A stretch of DNA of 64,000 nucleotides from Massilia sp. Se16.2.3 (GTDB lineage: Bacteria; Pseudomonadota; Gammaproteobacteria; Burkholderiales; Burkholderiaceae_D), in contig NZ_CP050451.1 of NCBI RefSeq assembly GCF_014171595.1, positions 2,976,001 through 3,040,000 of the forward strand, written 5' to 3'. Within the stretch, counting starts at the first letter, position 1, and each line of letters begins with the position of its first letter. The position numbers were made by a program, and so were the translations under genes. The notes beneath the pieces were generated by a model. That model made no database searches and was not told the DNA's origin. It saw only the letters and a list, made by a program, of their open reading frames with translations. This document shows positions 56,770 through 64,000 of the stretch, piece after piece.

Positions 56770-57528
56770 CTAGAGGGGCGTGCCGTCGACGGCGCGGCGG
56801 GTGATGGCGCCGTCGATCCCGACCGCGATCCAGCCGCCGCGCGCCGGGGTGGCGTCGCTCTCCCAGTCGGGCAGCACGTAGCGGCGACGGCTGCCGTGCA
56901 GGTGCAGGGCAGGGCGGTGGGTGTGGCCATGGATCAGCACATCGGCGCCGGTGGTGGCGAACACCGTCTCGATCGCTTCAGGCGTGACGTCCATGATGTC
57001 GTAGGACTTGGTGGTATGGGCTTCGCGGCTGCCTTCGCGCAGGCCGGCGATGATGGTCTTGCGCTGGGCCAGCGGCATGGCCAGGAACTGCGCCTGCCAT
57101 GCTCGATTGCGCACCATCTTGCGAAACTCCATGTAGTTCGCGTCCAGCGTGCATTCGGCGTCGCCGTGCACGAGGGCGATGCGCTGGCCTTTGACCTCGA
57201 CCACGTGCGGCTCGGCCAGCAGCGTCAAGCCCGCGGCCCGTGCAAAATCCGCGCCGACCAGGAAGTCGCGGTTGCCGGCCATCCAGTAGAGTTCGACGCC
57301 GGCGTCGGCGAGCGTACGCAGCGCCGCCACCACGCGGGCGTGGAAGGGCGTATCGAGGTCGTCGTCGCCGGCCCAGTATTCGAAGATGTCGCCCAGCAGG
57401 TAGAGCTGGCGGGTGTGCGCCGCGTGTTCGTGGAGGAAGCTGAAGAAAGCATCCGCGGTCGCGGCATGCGATTCCTGCAGGTGCAGGTCGGAGATGAAGA
57501 GCGCAAGCGTGCGCGCGGGAGTGGACAT
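56770..57528 (-). CDS. lpxH: LpxH, UDP-2,3-diacylglucosamine diphosphatase
   Basis: 252 residues. Calcineurin-like metallophosphoesterase motifs are complete: FISDLHL, LLGDIFEYWAGDDD, MAGNRDFLVG, LVHGDAECT and IHGHTHRPA. The ordering and the YWAGDDD and GNRDF variants are those of LpxH, which releases UMP to form lipid X in lipid A synthesis. It lies 29 bases after ppiB on the same strand, so ppiA-ppiB-lpxH may be co-transcribed. Confidence 0.95.
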   Translation of the reverse strand: MSTPARTLALFISDLHLQESHAATADAFFSFLHEHAAHTRQLYLLGDIFEYWAGDDDLDTPFHARVVAALRTLADAGVELYWMAGNRDFLVGADFARAAGLTLLAEPHVVEVKGQRIALVHGDAECTLDANYMEFRKMVRNRAWQAQFLAMPLAQRKTIIAGLREGSREAHTTKSYDIMDVTPEAIETVFATTGADVLIHGHTHRPALHLHGSRRRYVLPDWESDATPARGGWIAVGIDGAITRRAVDGTPL

Positions 57529-57557
57529 CGTGGTTCGGCTCCCGCGCGTGCGTGGTT

Positions 57558-58052
57558 TTACTGTACGACTTCGATTTTCTCGATGATCACCGGTTCGGCC
57601 GGCACGTCGGAGTGCATGCCCGAACGCGAGGTCTTGATATTGTTGATCTCGTCGACGACTTCAAGGCCCGAGGTGACCTTGCCGAACACGGCATAGCCCC
57701 AGCCGTCCTGGCCCGGGTAGTTCAGGAAGTCGTTGTTCTTGGTGTTGATGAAGAACTGGGCCGATGCCGAGTGCGGCGCCGAGGTGCGGGCCATGGCGAT
57801 CGTGTACTTGTCGTTCTTCAGGCCGTTCTTGCCTTCGTTCTCGACGGTCGCGTCGGTCGGTTTCTGCTTCATGCCCGGCTCGAAGCCGCCGCCCTGGATC
57901 ATGAAGTCCTTGATCACGCGGTGGAAGATCGTGTTGCTGAAGTGACCCTTGTTCACGTAGTCCAGGAAGTTGGCAACGGTCTTCGGTGCCTTCTCGGCGT
58001 CCAGTTCGACGGTGATGTTGCCCTTGTTGGTGGTCATGAGTACGGAGGTCAT
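57558..58052 (-). CDS. ppiB: cytoplasmic cyclophilin, peptidyl-prolyl isomerase B
   Basis: 164 residues from the ATG at 58052, with AAGGACA upstream; an in-frame extension to 58088 lacks family character. Cyclophilin motifs FHRVIKDFMIQGGGF, FFINTKNNDFLNYPG and YAVFGKVTSGLEVVD are intact. There is no signal peptide. It is 39 bases after the periplasmic paralogue. Confidence 0.94.
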   Translation of the reverse strand: MTSVLMTTNKGNITVELDAEKAPKTVANFLDYVNKGHFSNTIFHRVIKDFMIQGGGFEPGMKQKPTDATVENEGKNGLKNDKYTIAMARTSAPHSASAQFFINTKNNDFLNYPGQDGWGYAVFGKVTSGLEVVDEINNIKTSRSGMHSDVPAEPVIIEKIEVVQ

Positions 58053-58091
58053 TGGGTGTCCTTTTTTGTTGGGATGCGAAATGTGCAACCG

Positions 58092-58703
58092 TTATTTTAC
58101 AAGCTTATCGCCAGTGAGGATGGTCGCGGACCGAATCACGATCGGCGTCACCGGCACGTCCTGCATGCCGCGCATGTCGTCGGTGACCACATTCTTGATC
58201 TTGTCGACCGTCTCCTGGCCCTTCACCACGCGCCCGAACACGGTGTAACCGTGACCGTCCTGGCCCGGGTAATCGAGGCCGGCATTATCGTTGACGTTGA
58301 TGAAGAATTGCGAGGTGGCCGAGTTCGGGTCGTTGGTGCGCGCCATCGCCACCGTGTAGGGCTTGTTCGACAGGCCGTTCTTCGCTTCGCTCGGGATGGC
58401 TTTCCTCACGCCGGGCTTGTCGACCAGCTTCTCGGTGTAGCCGCCGCCCTGGATCATGAAGTCGTTAATGACGCGGTGGAAGACCGTGCCCTTGTAGAAG
58501 CCCGACTTCACGTATTGCAGGAAATTGGCTGTGCTCTTGGGCGCCTTCTCCTGGTCGAGTTCGAGCACGATCTCGCCCATCGTCGTCTTGATCGACACCT
58601 GCGGGTGATCGGCCGCCAGGGCGGTGCCGCCCAGGCTGAAGGCACATGCCGCGGCGGCAACATAGGTCAGGAAGGAGCGGCGAATCTGTTTTTGTGCATG
58701 CAT
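58092..58703 (-). CDS. ppiA: periplasmic cyclophilin, peptidyl-prolyl isomerase A
   Basis: 203 residues with a signal peptide (RRSFLTYVAAAACAFSLGGTALA) ending before ADHPQV. Core motifs FHRVINDFMIQGGGY, FFINVNDNAGLDYPG and YTVFGRVVKGQETVD are complete. AAGGAG precedes the ATG. It is a close paralogue of the next gene, so the tandem arose by duplication or was kept as an export/cytosol pair. Confidence 0.94.
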   Translation of the reverse strand: MHAQKQIRRSFLTYVAAAACAFSLGGTALAADHPQVSIKTTMGEIVLELDQEKAPKSTANFLQYVKSGFYKGTVFHRVINDFMIQGGGYTEKLVDKPGVRKAIPSEAKNGLSNKPYTVAMARTNDPNSATSQFFINVNDNAGLDYPGQDGHGYTVFGRVVKGQETVDKIKNVVTDDMRGMQDVPVTPIVIRSATILTGDKLVK

Positions 58704-58961
58704 GGTGCATCTCCTTGGTGGACGTGGCGCAATGCCGTGTCAAGTCTTTTACAGAAAAATAAACCTGAGCCATATGCGGCCAGTCCGGATTTTATCAATG
58801 CTATACTTTGTCCAGAACGTCCCATTCTATCAAATAAGAACAACACAGAGGGTCAGGCGATCTCGACGCAAAGATGACTTTCCGGTGCCCGTCCATGCGG
58901 CGTAGCGCCTGTCTTCCGTATTGCTATGGGCGTCCGATCCCCTCTCGATTCATCACCACCA

Positions 58962-60351
<1,390 letters not shown>

Positions 60352-60355
<4 letters not shown>

Positions 60356-61057
60356 TGGCAGCGGAAAAGGACAACGGCGGCGCAGCCGGGGACGACGCGC
60401 CCGGCCTCGAAGTGCCCGCCTACTGGGCCGAGGCCAGGCTGAACTGATGCGGCGCGACCGCATCATGAAGCGCCTCATCCCCAGTTCGGCGACATGCACC
60501 TGAAAGGGCATCCCGACCCGTTCACCACGCTGGCACGCTCGATCGTCGGCCAGCAGGTCACGCCAAAGGCGGCCGATGCCGCCTGGACCAAGCTCAACGC
60601 GGCCCTGCCCAAGTTGACGCCCAGCGGCGTGATCAAGCTGGGCGCCGAGCAGCTGGGCGCCTGCGGCCTCTCGAAACGCAAGACCGAATACATCCTCGAC
60701 CTGGCCGACCATTTCAAGGCCAAGCGGGTGCACGCCAACCTCTGGTCCGAAATGGACGACGAGGCGGTGATCGCCGAGCTGGTCCGCATTCGCGGCATCA
60801 CGCGCTGGACAGCCGAGATGTTTTTGATATTTAATCTGTTGAGGCCCAATGTCCTGCCGCTCGACGACGCAGGCTTGATCCAGGGCATCAGCCAGAATTA
60901 TTTCTCCGGTGAGCCGGTCTCGCGCAGCGATGCACGCGAGGTCGCGGCGAACTGGGAACCCTGGCGCACCGTCGCGACCTGGTACCTGTGGCGCAGCCTC
61001 GACCCGGCCGCCGCGACCGCCACGGCGTCCACCGGCACCGCCGGTACGGTAGAATAA
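60352..61057 (+). CDS. HhH-GPD DNA-3-methyladenine glycosylase (AlkA-type), two frameshifts
   Basis: ATG at 60352 overlaps the cysS stop (ATGA). The frame changes near 60435 and 60482 (one G and one C short), which restores [20 protein letters not shown] and [18 protein letters not shown]. The body is intact: [18 protein letters not shown], the helix-hairpin-helix [19 protein letters not shown] and the downstream [12 protein letters not shown] with the catalytic-type Asp. It removes alkylated bases. Repaired length is 235 residues. Placement between cysS and accA fits Burkholderiales gene order. Confidence 0.88.
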
Positions 61058-61113
61058 CGCCTGATCGCCGCAGGCTGCCGCACGCCGCGGCCACAGAACA
61101 ACCCGGAGGTACA

Positions 61114-62091
61114 ATGACTAAAACAACTTTCCTCAGCTTCGAGCAGCCTATTGCCGAGCTCGATTCGAAGATCGAAGAACTGCGTTTCGTCCAGGACGAT
61201 TCGGCCGTCGACATCTCGGAAGAAATCGACCGCCTGGCCAAGAAGAGCCAGCAGCTCACCAAGGACATCTACGCCAAGCTGACGCCCTGGCAAGTCTCGC
61301 AGATCGCGCGCCACCCCCAGCGTCCGTACACGATGGACTACGTGAACGAGATCTTCACCGACTTCCATGAACTGCGCGGCGACCGCAGCTTCGCCGACGA
61401 CCAGTCCATCGTCGGCGGCCTGGCACGCTTCAACGGCCAGGCCTGCATGGTCATCGGCCACCAGAAGGGCCGCGACACGAAAGAGCGCGCGATGCGCAAC
61501 TTCGGCATGCCCCGTCCGGAAGGCTACCGCAAGGCCATGCGCCTGATGAAGCTCGCCGAAAAGTTCAACCTGCCGATCTTCACCTTTGTCGACACCCCGG
61601 GCGCTTTCCCAGGCATCGATGCCGAAGAGCGCGGCCAGTCCGAAGCCATCGGCCACAACCTGTACGTCATGGCCGAACTGAAAGTGCCGCTGATCGCCAC
61701 CATCATCGGTGAAGGCGGCTCCGGCGGCGCGCTGGCGATTGCCGTGGGCGACGCCGTCCTGATGCTGCAGTACGCCACCTACTCGGTCATCTCGCCGGAA
61801 GGCTGCGCCTCGATCCTGTGGAAGACCTCGGAGCGTGCATCCGACGCCGCCGACGCCCTCGGCCTGACGGCGCACCGCCTGAAAGCCATCGGCCTGATCG
61901 ACAAGATCATCAACGAACCGCTCGGCGGCGCCCACCGCGATCCGAAAGGCATGGCGCAGATGCTCAAGCGCGCGCTGGCCGATACCCTGCGCCAGTTCCA
62001 CGGCATGAAGACCCGCGACCTGCTCGAAGCCCGTCACCAGAAGCTGATGGCCTACGGCAAGTTCAAGGAAACGACGCCGAGCGAAGAGTAA
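61114..62091 (+). CDS. accA: AccA, acetyl-CoA carboxylase carboxyltransferase alpha subunit
   Basis: 325 residues from the ATG at 61114 with CGGAGGT upstream. Begins [20 protein letters not shown]; contains [55 protein letters not shown] and [11 protein letters not shown], all hallmark AccA segments. It catalyses carboxyl transfer in the first committed step of fatty acid synthesis with AccD. No frame problem. Confidence 0.97.
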   Translation: MTKTTFLSFEQPIAELDSKIEELRFVQDDSAVDISEEIDRLAKKSQQLTKDIYAKLTPWQVSQIARHPQRPYTMDYVNEIFTDFHELRGDRSFADDQSIVGGLARFNGQACMVIGHQKGRDTKERAMRNFGMPRPEGYRKAMRLMKLAEKFNLPIFTFVDTPGAFPGIDAEERGQSEAIGHNLYVMAELKVPLIATIIGEGGSGGALAIAVGDAVLMLQYATYSVISPEGCASILWKTSERASDAADALGLTAHRLKAIGLIDKIINEPLGGAHRDPKGMAQMLKRALADTLRQFHGMKTRDLLEARHQKLMAYGKFKETTPSEE

Positions 62092-62124
62092 GCGGTAGCA
62101 GCCGTACCGAGAAAGTCGTAACGC

Positions 62125-63530
62125 GTGAGTCGTCCCCAAGCCGGGTCCGTCCCGGCCACCTTCGCGCGCGCCCTCGCGGCGCTGCGCGCGCAATCCTTCC
62201 TTCCTCCATTGCGGTAGGTGCAGCGGCGGCCTCGATTCGATGGTCCTGCTGCGGCTGGCCGCCGATTGGTGCCGCGAGCAGGGCGTCGCGCTGCACGTCT
62301 TCCACGTTCACCACGGCCTGAGCCCGAACGCCGATGCCTGGCTCGGCCACGTCGAGTCCGGCGCGGCGGCGCTGGGCCTCGCCTGCGACCATCGCCGGGT
62401 GACGGTGGAGAAGGGCGGCGCCGGCGTCGAAGCCGCGGCGCGCAAGCTGCGCTACCGCGCGCTCGGCGAGATGTGCGCGGCGCACGGCGCCACCGTGCTG
62501 CTGACCGCGCATCACCTCGACGACCAGGCCGAGACCGTGCTGCTGCAACTGCTGCGCGGCTCCGGGCCGGCAGGCCTGTCGGGCATGGACGGCGCCAATG
62601 CCGCCCCGAGCTGCTCGGCAATCCTGACCTCATCATGGCGCGTCCGCTGCTGCCGCACGCGCGCGCCGAGCTCGAAGCCTGTGGACGCCAGCAGGGATTA
62701 TCCCGGGTCGAGGACGAATCGAACCTGGATGCGCGCTACGCCCGCAACGCCTTGCGCCACACCGTGATGCCGGCGCTGGCGCTGGCCTTTCCGGGCTTTC
62801 AAGCCCGCTTTGCCCGTAGCGCGGCGCATGCGCAGTCGGCCCAGCGCCTGCTGGACGAGCTCGCCGCCCGGGACCTGGTCACCTGCCTGATCGATGACGC
62901 GCTCGACGTCGCCCGGCTGCGCGCCATGAGCATCGACCGCGTCCATAACCTGCTGCGCCACTGGTTCAAGCAGCGCGCGCTGGCGATGCCCTCGACCGCA
63001 TGGCTGGAAGAGATGGTGACGCAGCTGTTGGAAGCGCGCGAGGACGCCCAGCTGCTTGTGACCCATCCGGCCTGCCACATCCGGCGCTACCGCGAGCGCC
63101 TGTACATCACCTCGAAACTGCCGGCGCTGGCCGGCATGCGCGACCCCGACGACGAGGGCGTCATCGAGAAGCTGGGCGAATCGTTTGTCTGGCGCGGCGA
63201 AGCCCGGCTGGCGTTTCCCAGCTATGGCGGCGTGCTGCACTTCGAGCCTGCCGGGCAGGGTTTCGAGGCAGCCTGGCTGCGCAGCCAGCGGCTCGTCATC
63301 GACTTCCGCAAGGGCGGCGAGCGCCTCAGCTTGCCGCCAACCGGCCGACGCGCAGCCTGAAGGCGCATTACCAGGCCTGCGACGTGCCAGCCTGGGAGCG
63401 TATGCGCCTGCCCATCGTCAGCAGCGGACCGGACCTGCTGTACGCGGCCGGCCTCGGCATGGATTGCCGCCATTTCGGCGCGCCAGGCTTAGCGCTGATC
63501 GCTCTGCGCTGGGAATCAAGCGAGGCTTGA
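62125..63530 (+). CDS. tilS: TilS, tRNA(Ile)-lysidine synthase, several frameshifts
   Basis: The probable start is the GTG at 62125. The PP-loop SGGLDSM is only restored by adding T in GTAGGTGC (62217), and a further frame change lies just before it near 62195. Downstream: LHVFHVHHGLSPNAD, AARKLRYRAL, LTAHHLDDQAETVLLQLLRGSG, a shift at 62604 (C run), then ARPLLPHARAELEAC, ESNLDARYARNALRHTVMPAL. A last shift near 63335 leads into the C-terminal domain (MRLPIVSSGPDLLYAAGLGMD) ending at 63530. TilS converts C34 of tRNA-Ile(CAU) to lysidine and is normally essential, so the breaks are read as errors. Confidence 0.88.
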
Positions 63531-63689
63531 GGTCCGCCGGCAGCGGGCGTTCGCCCCGCCGCACCGCCACATTGTTGCGGATCGGGAGCCACTCCCGCGC
63601 ACGCTCGTGCCCGCTAATATCCGAATAGTTTCTATGCGAAAAACGTATTACCTTATTTTCGTTTCGTATAGCTTTTGGAATTTCCTCTC

Positions 63690-63719
63690 TTGTGATTTTG
63701 CGATGCAACATGTTATTGT
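63690..63719 (+). promoter_or_regulatory. candidate promoter of lysC
   Basis: TTGTGA and TATTGT with an 18-base spacer in a distinctly AT-rich stretch (63630-63760) directly upstream of lysC. The match is moderate. Confidence 0.35.
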
Positions 63720-63763
63720 AGTTGCTCCCTTTTGATCTTCTACAAGCTGGAAAACATCCTGTT

Positions 63764-64000
63764 ATGGCTTTAATTGTCCACAAATACGGTGGTACGTCGA
63801 TGGGCTCGACGGACCGTATCAAGAACGTTGCGGCCCGCGTCGCCAAGTGGCATGACGCCGGATACAAGATCGTCGTGGTGCCCTCGGCAATGTCGGGCGA
63901 AACGAATCGCCTGATCGGCCTGGCGAAGGAAATCATGGCCGAGCCGGACCCGCGCGAACTGGACATGATCGCCTCCACCGGCGAGCAGGTGTCGGTAGGC
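63764..64000 (+). CDS. lysC: LysC, aspartate kinase, 3' partial
   Basis: ATG at 63764; 79 codons are inside the window. [19 protein letters not shown] is the invariant N-terminus of aspartokinase (K-[FY]-G-G-[ST]-S nucleotide/aspartate site), followed by [14 protein letters not shown] and STGEQVSVG. It phosphorylates aspartate for lysine, threonine and methionine synthesis. The regulatory ACT domains lie beyond the window end. Confidence 0.96.
   Translation, partial: MALIVHKYGGTSMGSTDRIKNVAARVAKWHDAGYKIVVVPSAMSGETNRLIGLAKEIMAEPDPRELDMIASTGEQVSVG

Noticed and set aside
58735..58810. Promoter pair in the ppiA-cysS divergent gap (TATACT at 58802 and a minus-strand TTGACA-like word)
   Set aside because: No partner hexamer at proper spacing was found for either, so no promoter is called.

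Overview
This is a high-GC (roughly two thirds G+C by eye) proteobacterial chromosome segment. The best guess is Oxalobacteraceae, Burkholderiales, of Massilia/Telluria type. The evidence is the gene content and order rnr-rlmB and cysS-HhH glycosylase-accA-tilS-lysC, a phasin, a large TonB-dependent receptor of the Xanthomonas/Caulobacter type, LytTR-type signalling and three tRNA-Leu(CAG) genes. The genus is inferred from gene content only.

Layout. 1-2 kb: the 3' part of a Tle1-like (DUF2235) lipase, a probable type VI effector, followed by a lipoprotein that may be its immunity protein. 2-5 kb: SRPBCC protein, exported metallo-beta-lactamase-fold hydrolase, GH1-like glycosidase. 5-11 kb: a TolA/TonB-like protein, a Wza-type polysaccharide export lipoprotein, a CapD/WbpM-type dehydratase and a 30-codon remnant of a nucleotide-sugar dehydrogenase, so this is the edge of a rearranged polysaccharide locus. 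11-16 kb: DUF1460 lipoprotein, TonB-dependent receptor, two small basic proteins. 16-19 kb: four-gene operon of two LiaF-like membrane proteins plus a LytS/LytR-type two-component system. 19-23 kb: a FAN1-like VRR-NUC nuclease and an XPD/DinG-like helicase with an N-terminal PD-(D/E)XK domain, arranged as a DNA-repair operon. 23-25 kb: a Pro/Ala-rich membrane protein divergent from an M15 peptidase.

25-41 kb is a type VI secretion cluster. tssM-tagF-ompA-like runs rightward, tssJ-tssK-tssL leftward, and TPR lipoprotein-tssB-tssC-hcp-tssE-clpV-tssA rightward. tssF, tssG, vgrG and PAAR genes are not in the window; tssE is followed directly by clpV. After it come a phasin, a CueR-like MerR regulator with a recognisable operator, and three identical tRNA-Leu(CAG) genes.

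43-64 kb is mostly housekeeping: rnr with a very long basic tail, rlmB, an unrecognised membrane/TPR protein, cysE, yceH-like, an alpha/beta hydrolase, a GntR(YtrA-type)-ABC transporter operon, an NHL-repeat lipoprotein, lpxH, two cyclophilins, cysS, a DNA glycosylase, accA, tilS and the start of lysC.

A general feature is that many otherwise well-conserved genes, including the normally essential cysS and tilS, are interrupted by single-base frameshifts. Most breaks lie in G/C homopolymers, and at least eight are repaired by inserting A or T into CC^GG, recreating CCWGG. I read these as sequence errors rather than gene decay, and I annotate each such gene as one CDS over its full span with the break positions stated. 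No CRISPR array, rRNA operon, insertion sequence or prophage was seen.
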